From positions 124,001 to 188,000 of the forward strand of contig JAGTXO010000005.1 of assembly GCA_019448385.1 (NCBI GenBank): 64,000 nucleotides of DNA, given 5' to 3'. This DNA is from Diacronema lutheri (taxonomy: Eukaryota; Haptophyta; Pavlovophyceae; Pavlovales; Pavlovaceae). A model generated the notes under the pieces. It was not told the DNA's origin. It saw only the letters and a list, made by a program, of their open reading frames with translations, and ran no database searches. Shown piece after piece: positions 36,578 to 46,952 of this stretch. The position numbers were made by a program, and so were the translations under genes. The stretch's first letter is position 1. The number at the start of each line of letters is the position of its first letter.

Positions 36578-39500
36578 GGCGGCGGCGGTGGCGGCGGCGT
36601 TGGAGGCGGCGGCGTCAGGTCGCAGCTCGCCGCGCTGAGCAAGGCCCAGGCCGCCGCGGACAAGGCGGCGGCCGGCGCGGCCGCGTCGGCCGTGCCAGTC
36701 GGCATGGCGTCTGCGGACGAATACTCCATCCGCTCGGCGCTGCAGCTCACGTCGCTCGGCGCGGACGTGCACTTCGTCGAGGCGCTCGCGCCGGGCCAGC
36801 CCGTGCTTGCGTACTACGCCGACGAGTCAGAGGAGGGCTGGTACGACGCGCGCGTGCTGCGCGTGCACTCGGGCGGTTCGCAGGTCGACGTGCGGTATGA
36901 CGAGTACGAGCAGATTGCGACGGTCGTGCGCGAGGCGGTGCGCGCGCGGCCGTCGGCCGGCGGCGGTCCGACCGCGCGCGCCCGGCGCGGCGGCGGTGGT
37001 GGCGGCGGGCATGTGCGCGTGCCGCCGCCTGCCGCCGCCAACCCGTTCCAAGCGCAGCGCGAGGCGCTGCCCGTATTTGCCTACCGGCAGCGGGTGCTCG
37101 ACGCGATCAAGCAGCACCAGGTTGTGGTGATCGAGGGCGACACGGGCTGCGGCAAGTCCACTCAGCTCCCGCAGTACGTCCTCGAGGCGGCCGCCGCCGA
37201 TGGCTTGCCGTGCTCCGTCGTCGTCGCGCAACCGCGCCGCATCTCCGCGATGGGCGTCGCCGAGCGCGTCGCGGCCGAGCGCGGCGAGCGGATCGGCGGC
37301 GCGGTCGGATATACGATCCGGCTCGAGTCCAAGACGTCCGCGCAGACCTGCCTCCTCTTCTGCACTACCGGCATCCTCATGCGCCGCCTGTCCGACGAGG
37401 CGGACGCGGCGGCGGCCGCTGGCGGCGTGCGCGCGCAGAAGCTCGCGGGCGTGACGCATCTGTTCGTTGACGAGGTGCACGAGCGGTCGATGGAGTCGGA
37501 CTTCCTTCTGATGGTGCTGCGCGACCTCCTCGCCGAGCGTCCCGACCTGCGCCTCGTGCTGATGAGCGCTACGCTCGATGCCGGCCTCTTTGCGCGCTAC
37601 TTCGCCGCCGTGCCCGCGGCGGCCGGCGCGCGCGCGCACGGCGCGGGCGGCACGCTCGGCGCGGCGAGCGACGTGCCCGCGCCCGTGATCGCGGTGCCTG
37701 GCCGCACATTCCCCGTCACCGCGCTCTTCCTCGAAGACGCCCTCGAGCTCACTGGCCACCGGGTGCGGCCGCGCGCCGATTGGGCGCGCAAGCTGCCCAA
37801 GAATGCGGGCGGGGGGCCAGCGACGGCGCCGGCGTACGGCGGCGGCGCGCGCGGCGCGCGCGGCGGCGGCATGCACCGCGTGCCCTCCGAGCAGGGCGGG
37901 ATGGCCTGGCTCCCGCAGCCGCACGCGCCCGCGCGCACGCACTCCGACACGCAGCTCGCGACGCACTGGCGCGCCGGCGCCGGCGGCGCTGGCGGCGGCA
38001 GCGGCGGCGGCGGCGGCGGCGCGCACGCGGCGTTTGGCGAGGACCAGCGCGCCGACATGGACCTGCCGCCCATCGAGCTCGCGCAGCGCTACGCGTCGTA
38101 CAGTGCCAAGACGGCAGAGGCGCTTGGCGCGCTCGATCACTCGGCAATCAATTACGAGCTGCTCGTCGAGCTCATCGTCTTCCTCAAGGCGCAGCCGAGC
38201 GAGCGGTCGGCAAAGGCGCTCAACGAGCTCGCGCGCGACAAGCACACCGCGCCGCTCGGACCCGCCGCCGGCGTGCGTGCGCGCGCGCCCGCCGAGCTGC
38301 CGCCCGCGCCGCCCGCGCAGCCGGGCGACGGCGACGCAATCCTCGTCTTCCTGCCCGGCCTCAAGGAGATCACGACGGTGCACGAGATGCTGCTTGAGAA
38401 CAGCCACTTTGCGCGCGAGCCGCAGCGCAGGTGCATCGCCTGCGCGCCATGCGCGAGGGGTGACGAAGGTCGAGGTGGGGAGAGGGCAACGGGCGGCAAC
38501 GGGCGGCAAGGGGTGCAGGGGCGGGAAGGGGTCCGGGGGCGGGAAGGGGTGCACGGGCGGGAGCGGCAAGGGGTGCAAGGGGCGGCAAGGGCGCGCCGTG
38601 CACTCACGCGCGCGGTGCCGCGCCGCGCCGCGCGCCGCGCGCCGCACGTATAGTTGGATCGTGCCGCTGCATTCGACGCTGCCGCCCGATGACCAACGAC
38701 GCGTCTTCTTGCGCCCCCCGCCCGAGCTCGGCGCGCGCAAGGTCGTGCTCGCGACGAACATCGCCGAGACGGCAATCACCGTCGACGACGTTGGCTTCGT
38801 GATCGACACGGGCCGGATGAAGGAGACGCGTTACGACCCGAGCAGGCGGATGGAGTCGCTCGACGAGGTGCAGGTCTCGCGCGCGAACGCCAAGCAGCGG
38901 CGGGGCCGCGCCGGCCGCGTCCGCCCCGGCGTTGCCATCCACCTCTTCACGCGTCACGCGCACGAGGTGACGATGGCTGGCCACCAGGTGCCCGAGGTGT
39001 GCCGCGTGCCCCTTGACCGGCTCGTCCTCACGATCAAGGCGCTGCGCTACCCGCAGCCGGCAGCCGATGTGTGCGCGCGGCTGATCGAGCCGCCCTCCGC
39101 CGAGGCCGTGCGCCGCGCCATCGCCGAGCTCGTCGAGATTGACGCGTTGCAGCTCTCAGAGCCGCAGCCGGCGGCTGGCGCGCGCGCCGGCGCGCCACCG
39201 GCGGCGGTGGAGGAACTGACGGCGCTTGGCGAGCACCTCGCAAAGCTGCCCGTCGACGTGCGCATCGGCAAGCTGCTCCTCTTCGGCGCCATCTTCGACG
39301 TCGCGGACGAGGCGCTCACCGTTGCGGCCACCCTCTCGTTCCGCACGCCCTTCCTCGCGCCCTTCGACAAGCGCGCCGAGGCGGACGCGGCGAAGATGCG
39401 ATTCAAGGCGGGGCAGTCGGACCACCTCACCGTCCTCCGCGCGTACCGCGAGTTTGACCAGTCGGGCGGCGCGCGCTTCCAGATGGCGCGCGAGTGCTTC

Positions 39501-40328
39501 TTGTCCGTGCGCACACTCCAGTCCATCGCGCAGCTCAAGCGGCAGCTCCTCGAGCTCCTCTCCGACGCGCGCTTCGTGCGGCCGGGGCTGCGCGCGCGCG
39601 CGGTCGAGGCGGTCGGGCGGCGCGAGCGCGGCTCGGACGGCTGCCGCACCGCGATCATGCTCGGCGTCGACGCGGCGCTCGACGGCGGTGCGGACGGCGC
39701 GGCCGCCGGCGGCGCGCTTGCGACGCCCGACGACCTCGACGGCTCGACGGGCGAGCTGCTCAAATCGCTGCTCTGCGCGGCGCTCTACCCGCAGGTGGTG
39801 GTGGTGGAGGAGTCGAAGAAGGCGGGCAAGATGCCCAAGCTGCTCACGCGCGAGGAGGGCTCGGCCGAGCCCATGCCCGTGCAGATCCACCCGTCGTCGG
39901 TCAACGCGCGCGAGGCGCACTTTGCCTCCACCTACCTCGTGTACGCGGAGAAGGTGAAGACGGGCGCGGTCTTCGTGCGCGACTGCGCGCCCGTCTCGCC
40001 GTACGCGCTGCTCATGTTCGCCGGCGAGCTGCGCTCCGAAGGCGGCGTGCGCGTCTCGGGCCGCGCCAAGGGCGGCCGCCGCCGGCAGGTCGAGCAGCGC
40101 GACGCGGCGGGCGGCGAGGTGGTGCTGTGCATTGATCAGTGGATCCGCTTTCGCGTGCCGCAGCGGGTCGAGTCGCTCATCCTCGACTTGCGCGAGCAGC
40201 TCGAGGCGCTGCTCAAGACCAAGATCTCGCGCCCCGAGCTCGAGCTGTCGAGCGCAGGCCGCGGCGTGCTCTCGGCCGTCATGTCGCTCATCGCCGGCCA
40301 GCACGGGCCGGGGCTCGGCGGCTTTTGA
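36338..40328 (+). CDS. DEAH-box RNA helicase with Gly-rich N-terminus and Tudor-like domain
   Basis: Exons 36338-38430 and 38654-40328, giving 1255 residues. The N-terminal 90 residues are RGG-like and then nearly pure glycine. A Tudor-like barrel (GQPVLAYYADESEEGWYDAR, about 152-200) comes next. The helicase core has motif I GDTGCGKST, Ia QPRRISAMG, II DEVHERS, III MSATL, IV LVFLPGLKEI, V ATNIAETAITV and VI QRRGRAGR, followed by the HA2/ratchet and OB-fold regions (LTALGEHLAKLPVD, CIDQWIRFRV). The layout recalls DHX29/DHX36/DHX57/TDRD9; an RNA remodelling role is likely. The 223-bp intron (gtgcat to gtatag) joins EPQRS to WIVPLHSTLP and is filled with G-rich repeats. A Gly-rich insert of about 130 residues follows motif III. 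Confidence 0.9.
38460..38590 (+). repeat. G-rich degenerate tandem repeat inside the helicase intron
   Basis: Runs such as gggcggcaaggggtgcaggg and ggcgggaaggggtgc recur about every 11-18 bp, all with three to five consecutive G. On the sense RNA this could form G-quadruplexes. Confidence 0.7.
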
Positions 40329-40343
40329 GGCGGACGAAGGGAA

Positions 40344-40373
40344 GGGGGGGGGGGGGGGGGGGGGGGGGGGGGG
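40344..40373. repeat. Poly-G tract, 30 bp
   Basis: Uninterrupted G run starting 16 bp after the helicase stop codon, on the sense strand. Confidence 0.95.
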
Positions 40374-40666
40374 CTCGAAGCGACGGGCGAGTCGTGGCGC
40401 GTTGCCACGCCGCCGCGCCTGCACTGTCGGGCAAGAGCGAATCTGGGGGAGTGCGCTGCTCGCGGTGTCTCCAAGCAGCAGGCTGTCCCCCCGTCCATCG
40501 AAAACCGTAGTGTGTGGGCTTTTTTCGCGGCCTCGCCCAAAACGAAAGTTCGCAACGTCAGGCATTGGCCGTAGCTGCGCCGCCTGTGGGCGAGTGGTGA
40601 GGTGTGCGCGGGGGGGGGTCGGCGCGCGCGGCGCCCACCGCCGTCGCATCGCCACTGTGCGCGTCG

Positions 40667-40747
40667 TCACTCAGCCCCAGGAGACACTCAGGAGTCACTC
40701 AGCCCCACGGGACACGCAGGAGTCACTCAGCCCCAGGAGACAGGCTG
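40667..40747. repeat. 28-bp tandem repeat, about 2.9 copies
   Basis: Units begin tcactcagccccaggagaca (40667, 40695, 40723), with one or two differences between units. No spacers of the CRISPR kind. Confidence 0.85.
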
Positions 40748-40802
40748 TGCTCAACTGAACGGGGCCAGCCACTCCAGGGTGGAGCCACATGAAGCAAGGC
40801 GC

Positions 40803-43800
40803 CTACGAGCGCGCGGTGCTCCACCCAGCTCGCGATGCGCGCGTTGCCGAACGCGGGCGCGCGGTCCGTGCGCCGCTCCCTCGGGCTGCAGGCGGCGCTC
40901 GCTCGTCAGCAGCCGAGGCGGCGCGCATGCGTGCCGGCGCCGCGCGATCGAGCTGCACGTCGCCCGCCGCCCACGCATCCCAGTCAAAGTCGTCGACGGC
41001 GGCTGACGGCCCCGCCGCCTCCTCGTCCCAACTGAGTGCGCGCGCGGCGGCATGACGCGCGGCGGTGCTGGCGGCGGCGGCGGCGGCCGACGCGGCGGCC
41101 CTCGTGGCCCCGTGGCTCTGCCGCCGCTCGCGGCGCGCACCGCGCGCGGATGCGCCGTCGGCGCTCGTGGCGGGCGTGCGGCGCGCGCGCGACGCGGACG
41201 CGGCGCGCACACGGGCGCCGGCGCCGGCGCGCTGCGCGAACAAGGGCTCGCCGTCAGCCGTGCGCGGCGAGCGCGCGTTGGCGTGATCCGGCCGCGGCTC
41301 TTCGCGCGGCGCACGCGGCGCGCGCGGCGCATGCGCGCGCTTCCACGCGAGGAAGGTGACCTCCGAGTCGACGCGGCGCAGGATCTGCTCGAGCGCGGCC
41401 GAGACGGCGTTGTCGCGCGCCGCTGTGCGCGCGGCGCGCGTCGACGCCGCGTGCCGCTTGCCGAGCGCCCACGCGGCGTAGGCGGACGCGGCGTGCGCCT
41501 TTCGCTCCGTGTCGGCAGCCGCGCTGCGCGGCGTGCGGCCGGCCGCGGCACGCCGTGAGCGGCAGCGTGCGCGCTCGCGTGCGCGCGCGCACAACCGGCG
41601 CGCGGCGCGCGCTCACCGCTCGTCGTTGATCCGCTTGAGCTCGGCGCGCCTGAGCGAGATGAGGCGGAGCAGCCGCTCCTCGTCCTGCGCGCGCCACCGC
41701 GCGAAGGCCGAGTCGTCCGACGGGCCGTCGCCGTGCGCGCCGGCTGCGCTGTGCCCGTGCAGCGCGAGGTCGCGCCGGCGCTCGCGCTCGAGCACAGCTC
41801 GACGCTCAGCCATCTCCGCCGCGCGCCGCGACGCGTCCACTCGCTCCAGCCGGCGGCGCACGCGCACCGCGAGCGCGTCGACCTGCCGCTGCTCTGACGG
41901 CGACCACGCGCGCACGACGCGCAGCCTGTTCCACGCGAGCCCCATTGCCGGCCGGTAGAAGAATTCGCTGCCAGAGCCGCCGAGCGACGCGCCCGACGCG
42001 CGCCGCCCCGCGCTGCTCGCGCGCCGCTGCAGTCGATGCGGCGCGTTCTGCTCGACGTGCGCGCTCAGCTCGCGCCCGTGCGAGCCGAAGGCGCCGCCGT
42101 GCACGCCGCCGCGCAGGCCGCCCGACGAGCGGCCTGTCTCGGACACGCGCGCGCCGGACGGGTGCGCGGCGCGGTGCCGCCGCGCGGATGCCGGCCGCCG
42201 CCGCGCCGTTGACCGCGGCCGGCCGCCGTGCGTAGCACCGACCACGCCACCCGCCGCGCCCTCCGCCGCCGCTGCGCCGCCGACGTGCGCCGCCGTCGCG
42301 CGCGGCGCGCGCGCGGGTGGCGAGCCGGAGCGCGCGCGATTCGCGGTCGCCGTGCGCTCGTACCCCGTCCGCGCGCCGTGCTCGCGCAGCGGGAGCGCGT
42401 CCGACGCGGCGCTCGTGGCGCCGATGGATCGCGCGGCGCGCAGCGCGCGCTCCGTGGCGGCGCGCGCGTGCGCGGCGGTTGCTGAGGCCTGCGTCTCGAG
42501 CGAGGTGCGGCCGTCTGAGGCGCGGACGTCGGGCGCGCCCGCCGTCGCGAGCGACGAGCATCTGCCGCATGCGGACTGCTCCGCCTCGCCCACCTGCGCG
42601 AGGCGCGCGTCGGGGTGGCTCGCATACGCGAGGTCGCCGCCGCCGCCGCCGCCGGCGCGCCCGCCGGCTCGCTCGCGGTCGGCGTCGTTCGTGCCGTACC
42701 CGCGGCCATCGGCGGCTGTGGCGCGGCCGCGTTGGCCGTGCACGCCGCGCGCCGTCTCCACGCGTGCGCTCAGCCCGATCTCGTGCAAAATGCCTGCCGC
42801 AGCGCGCGCGGCGTACAGCGGCGCGTGCGGCGGAGGCGAGGCGCCGCCATCGCTGTCCTCGTCGCCGCCGGCGCCGGCCCGGCGCAGCTCGTCGCGCTCG
42901 CGGCCAAACGGCTCGCGCCGGTTCGCGCGAGGCGGCGACGCCACCGCCGAAGACGCCGTGGCGCCGAGGCCCATGAGCACCGCGCCGGCCGTGAGCGCGG
43001 TGCGCGCGACGGCCGCCGTCGCGCGGCCGCCCGCTCCGCCGCCGTTTCGGGGGCCTGCATCGTCGCCGTCGGAGAACGACTCGCGCCCGAGCAGATCCAA
43101 GCCGACGGATGCCGCGCTGCTGCCGCCGTCGCCTAGCCGCATGAGCGCCCTGCCGGCGTCGTGCGCCGCGCGCGCGCCGCCCGCAGTCAGCCGGCCGCCT
43201 GCGTCCTCACCGACGGCGCCTGCATCCTCGCCGTGCGCGCGCTCGTCCGCGACGCACGCGCCAGCTGCGGCACGAGGGGATGCAGTGCCGCCCGCAGCGT
43301 CTGGCGCGTCTTCCGCTGCGCACACCGGCCGCGCGCCACCCGCTGCGTGCGCGCTCCCGCTCGCGCCGCGCGCGCCGGTCGCGCCCGGCAGGCACGCGCC
43401 GTCGGGCGAGGCCGCAGAGGCCGACACGGCTGGTGGGACGGCGCGCTCTGGCGGCATGCTCAGCCCAAGCGCCGTGCGTGGCTGCATCCCGGCGCGCGCG
43501 CGCAGCGCTGGCTCTGCGGGCGGCTGCAGCCGCAGTAGCAGCTCCGAAGCGCGCAGCACGCTCCGTTGGTCGACATGCGCAGCGCGAGCCGCGTCGAGCG
43601 CTCGCGTGAGCTTGCGCACATCGCGCGCGTTAACGGCGGCGTGCAGCTCGGCGCTCGCAGCGTCGCGGCGCTCAACGGCGCGGCGCAACATCGCGACGTA
43701 CACCACCGCTGCCCTCTCGTCGAGCTGGCCCGCGACGAGCTCGTCCGCGGAGAGCGCGTGCGGCACCCCCAGCTGCGATTCGAGCGCGCCCATCGCCGCG

Positions 43801-44471
43801 CGCACGCGCTCGACGGGCGGCGCGCTCGGATCGGCGGCGCGGCCGAGCGAGGGCGCACCGAGCGCGCGCTCGGCGAGCGCGACGAGCACCTCGCCCGAGC
43901 GGAAGTCGTGCGTCAAGTTGGACACGGCGGGCGCGGCCTGCGCCGGCTTGGCGCCATTGGAGGCGCCCGCCGCCGTCTCCAGCTGCGCGCGCACCCACAC
44001 GAGCAGCTCGTGCCGCGCGTCGTTCAGTCCGCCCGCCGTCGCGCGCGCGCCGCTCGCGTCATCGCTATCGCCGCTGCGCGCGCTGCCACCGGTCGCGCCG
44101 GCCGACGTGCCGAGCTCAAACCGCAAAATGATCGCCCAGACGAGCGCGAGGATGAGATCGATGGAGCCGTCGTGCACGTCCTCCGCGGAAATATTGACAA
44201 GCTTGACGCCGCGCTCGCGCAGCCGCTCGATGCCCAGGTTGAGGTTGGCGATCTCCTCGAGCTTGTGCCGCGGCCGGCGCACGCGGCCGGCAAACACATG
44301 CCCGCGGTCGACGATCTCGAGAAGCTCAAGCAAGACCACGCCATCTCGCATGTCGCGCTGCAGGTCCTCAACGCGGAAGCCGTCACGCTCGGCGAGCCGG
44401 CCATTCATCCACGCCGTGAACGCCAGCTGCTGCGCCGCCCACGGCACCGAGCGCGAGCTGGCGCGATCCAT
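40803..44471 (-). CDS. Tandem calponin-homology (actin-binding) protein with long disordered tail
   Basis: Exons (minus) 44471-41617 and 41523-40803 with a 93-bp intron (gtgagc to gcgcag), giving 1191 residues; the longer frame starts at GTG upstream. CH1 is about 10-120 (AFTAWMNGRLAERDG, DMRDGVVLLELLEIV, NLNLGIERLRERGVKLVNIS, ILALVWAIILRFEL) and a divergent CH2 about 150-290 (LLVWVRAQLETAAG, NLTHDFRSGEVLVALAE, VVYVAMLRRAVERR), the paired arrangement of alpha-actinin/spectrin-type proteins that binds F-actin. No spectrin or EF-hand repeats follow; instead there are about 600 Ala/Arg/Gly-rich disordered residues, then helices (RDLALHGHSAAG, LISLRRAELKRIN) and a tail with an acidic/aromatic patch VDDFDWDAWAAGD. 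Confidence 0.8.
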
Positions 44472-44798
44472 CGCCTCCCAACACCCGACAGGGCCGATTC
44501 GATCGAACAATAATCCCCCGCGCGGCACTTCAGAGGACAGAGTCAGACAGTCGAGCAGCGCGAGGCTGGGCGGCGCGCGGCGCGGCGCAGCACGGCGCTC
44601 TGAAGGGCGCGGCGGGCGCGGCGTGGCGCAGTCTATCTACGCCTGAGCGCGTCATGTTTTCGTTGCAACTCGTGCCTCAACCCACACCTCGTCATCAGGC
44701 TCGCGCGCGGCACGACGCGCGCGCGGACCTCGTGCTGCACCGGAGCTCCAATGCAGGGCATAACTTTCTCCCCCTCCTTTTCCCATACCGAAATAGGA
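44472..44798. other. Divergent promoter region, CH protein / glutamine cyclotransferase
   Basis: 327 bp. AT-richer words near both ends (gatcgaacaataatccc at about 44503; cccctccttttcccatacc just before the cyclotransferase start). The middle is a G/C-only stretch. An in-frame upstream ATG at 44751 would add 16 residues to the cyclotransferase. Confidence 0.45.
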
Positions 44799-45842
44799 AT
44801 GGCGACCCCGCCGCACGGACCGAGATCGGCGCTCGTCCGCCTCGCATGCCTACTGCTCGTCGGCACGGCGTCGCCTTCGCTCGGCGCGCTTTGGCACCCA
44901 GACGGCGATGGTCTCGCCGCCGACGGCGCCGGCGCTGAGTGGCGCCCCGCGCCGTCGCCTCGTGCACACCTGCTCGCCCGCCACCCGCTGCTCTCCGCTC
45001 CAACCAGCTGCCCGCGGGTGCTGCCGATCTTCTTGGCGGTACCGGTGCGCTCGATGGCGCACGATCCGAGCGCCTTTTTGCAGGGCCTCGCTTTCCATGA
45101 CCACGTCCTCTTCGAGGCCTCTGGGCTGTACGGCAAGTCGTCGCTCCGCATCATCGACGCGCACAATGGCTCGGTGCTGCGACAAAACCACCTGCGCGGC
45201 GCGGAGCCGCGCGGCTCGCTGCCCGGCGCGTTACTTAGCCGACCCGCGCGCCGCTTTTTTGCCGAGGGTGTCACGCATTGGCGCGGCAAGCTGCTGATGC
45301 TCACGTGGCGCGAGGGGTCTCTGCTCGAGTACGATGCGTCGACCCTCGCGTTCGTGCGCGAGCACCGCAATTTTGCCGACCAGTTCGAGCGGCGTGAGGG
45401 GTGGGGGATCACCAACGACGGCTCGTGGCTGTACGTGAGCGACGGCTCAAGCAGGCTGTACGTCGTCAGCCCCGACACGCTGCGCGTCGTCGAGACGATC
45501 CGCGTCGTTGGCGAGAGCCCGCCGAGCGCGATGCGTTGGCCGTACCGGCGGCGGAGCGGCGGCGGGGGCGTGCGCGCGATCACGTTGCTGAACGAGCTCG
45601 AGATGCTGCCCAACGGCGTGCTGCTCTTCAACGTGTGGCTGAGCGATTATATTGGCGTTTGGGACGCGCGCAAGCGCTGCCTTCTCGGCTGGATCAACGG
45701 CACGGGCTTCGACGACGCGTTCAGAAGCAGGCGGCGGATGGGCGCGTGCCTCAACGGCATTGCGTTCGACGAGACGACGGGCGAGCTCCTCATCTCCGGG
45801 AAGCTGTGGCCCGTGATGCACGCGATCCGGCTCGAAATTTAG
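44799..45842 (+). CDS. Plant-type glutaminyl-peptide cyclotransferase
   Basis: 347 residues from the ATG at 44799, chosen because it gives a good signal peptide (ALVRLACLLLVGTASPSLGA). The protein is a five-bladed beta-propeller of the glutamine cyclotransferase family, which forms N-terminal pyroglutamate on secreted proteins: DPSAFLQGLAFHDHVLFEAS, GLYGKSSLRI, FAEGVTHWRGKLLMLTWREG, GWGITNDGSWLYVSDGS, LNELEMLPNGVLLFNVW, CLNGIAFDETTGELLISGK. The reading frame ends abnormally: the last codons LWPVMHAIRLE are repeated downstream of a G34 tract, where the frame would continue LETLTPRPALVSRLP, so the present C-terminus looks shortened by about 14 residues. Confidence 0.85.
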   Translation: MATPPHGPRSALVRLACLLLVGTASPSLGALWHPDGDGLAADGAGAEWRPAPSPRAHLLARHPLLSAPTSCPRVLPIFLAVPVRSMAHDPSAFLQGLAFHDHVLFEASGLYGKSSLRIIDAHNGSVLRQNHLRGAEPRGSLPGALLSRPARRFFAEGVTHWRGKLLMLTWREGSLLEYDASTLAFVREHRNFADQFERREGWGITNDGSWLYVSDGSSRLYVVSPDTLRVVETIRVVGESPPSAMRWPYRRRSGGGGVRAITLLNELEMLPNGVLLFNVWLSDYIGVWDARKRCLLGWINGTGFDDAFRSRRRMGACLNGIAFDETTGELLISGKLWPVMHAIRLEI

Positions 45843-45853
45843 AGTTTCCACAG

Positions 45854-45890
<37 letters not shown>

Positions 45891-45922
45891 CTCTGGCCCG
45901 TGATGCACGCGATCCGGCTCGA
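45804..45922. repeat. 29-bp direct repeat flanking a poly-G insertion
   Basis: tggcccgtgatgcacgcgat and the following nine bases occur at 45807-45835 (end of the cyclotransferase frame) and again at 45894-45922. Between them lie aatttagagtttccacaggga and a G34 tract. The match extends 3 bp further left with one mismatch. Confidence 0.9.
45857..45890. repeat. Poly-G tract, 34 bp
   Basis: Uninterrupted G run 15 bp after the cyclotransferase stop codon, on the sense strand. Confidence 0.95.
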
Positions 45923-45927
45923 GACGC

Positions 45928-46515
45928 TCACTCCGCGGCCAGCGCTCGTCTCGAGGCTCCCGTAGCGCCCCCCCTCTGGAGAGCGTTTGCTCGCGCTCGG
46001 CCCCCGTCCGCCGCTGGCAAGGTGTGCACCACGGCCGTGCCTCTGACCGTCGCCACGCGCTTCGCCTTGCGCAATGCGACGTCCGGCCAGCCATCGCGAG
46101 GCGTGATGACGCGGGTGATCGCGGGCTGCGCGCGCCCCGTGGGGACCCCGCCATCACCAAAGATCCGCCTGTGCGTCTCCTCGTGCTGCCGAAGTGGGCG
46201 CGGCGGCTTTTCAGAATGCGCCTCCTGCGGCCGCCGGAAGCCTGCGGCGACATCGTCGCCACAGACGAATGCGCGCACCACCGCGCGCTTGGGCGGCGGC
46301 ACATCGGCTGGCGTGCTCGCACCGGCGAGCACGTGGCTAATCTCGGTGCGGTGACGCGCCGACGTGCGCAGCGTGTGCGCAGCGCGCGCGCGCTGTCGAA
46401 CACGACGCTTCACCTCGCGCAGCTCGTCTCCAACCGAGCCGATGCTCACGTCGATCGCGGCCAGCTGCGCGCGCAGCTCCTTGATCTCGTCGAGCGCCGC
46501 AGCCTCTGTGGGCAT
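45928..46515 (-). CDS. Small coiled-coil protein, unknown
   Basis: 195 residues from the ATG at 46515. A heptad-like N-terminus (LDEIKELRAQLAAIDVSIGS, DELREVKRRVRQRARAA) predicts a short coiled coil; the rest is basic with Arg/Pro and no recognised domain. A longer frame upstream reads through a ttttga repeat (Lys/Ser repeat) and is not believed. The 3' end overlaps the former end of the cyclotransferase gene. Could be real or a chance frame. Confidence 0.4.
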   Translation of the reverse strand: MPTEAAALDEIKELRAQLAAIDVSIGSVGDELREVKRRVRQRARAAHTLRTSARHRTEISHVLAGASTPADVPPPKRAVVRAFVCGDDVAAGFRRPQEAHSEKPPRPLRQHEETHRRIFGDGGVPTGRAQPAITRVITPRDGWPDVALRKAKRVATVRGTAVVHTLPAADGGRARANALQRGGATGASRRALAAE

Positions 46516-46952
46516 TGTGCGAACGACGCGCGCTCCAAAACCAGCGCGGAAACAATATTGAAGCGTGAAGGTTAAAATATTCTTAAAACTAGGGCCGGTG
46601 GGGTAAAACTCTAAAGGACAGACTGGTACGAAATTTTCAAATTTTGATTTTGATTTTGATTTTGAACCCGTGGACACTGGACCGTGGTGCCCATCGGCGC
46701 GGCGCGCGCCTGCGGCCGCGGCTGCGCCGGCTGGAGGCTTCGGAATGCCGGCCGCCTCGACGCCTCCTACCTTGATCGTTTCGGCTGCGTCTTCGCGTCC
46801 TGGTGGCCGCGCTCCGCGCGCCCCGCCGGCACCACGAACAACGTACTTTTCGCCCCGGTCGCCGTCAACACTGCTGCGGCGGACGCTGAGCCGCGACACC
46901 AGCGGCGCGCGGCCGGCGTGGCACGCGCCGTGCGCGTTGCGATAAAGCCAGA
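46516..46952. other. Intergenic, AT-richer, with hexamer repeat
   Basis: 437 bp between the small coiled-coil ORF start and the CCB gene stop. 46555-46670 is strikingly AT-rich for this window and includes a hexamer microsatellite. Promoter of the coiled-coil ORF is likely at its left end. No gene seen. Confidence 0.5.
46642..46665. repeat. Hexamer microsatellite (ttttga)4
   Basis: Four copies of ttttga in a row, preceded by aaattttcaaa. Confidence 0.9.

Larger units (their letters stand above)
40329..40802. other. Intergenic between helicase and CH-domain gene (convergent)
   Basis: 474 bp bounded by two stop codons. It contains a G30 tract 16 bp after the helicase stop and a 28-bp tandem repeat; no gene is visible. 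Confidence 0.6.

Noticed and set aside
40667-40747. Possible CRISPR-like array
   Set aside because: Repeats are directly adjacent with no unique spacers; a plain tandem repeat. The same holds for 49342-49431.
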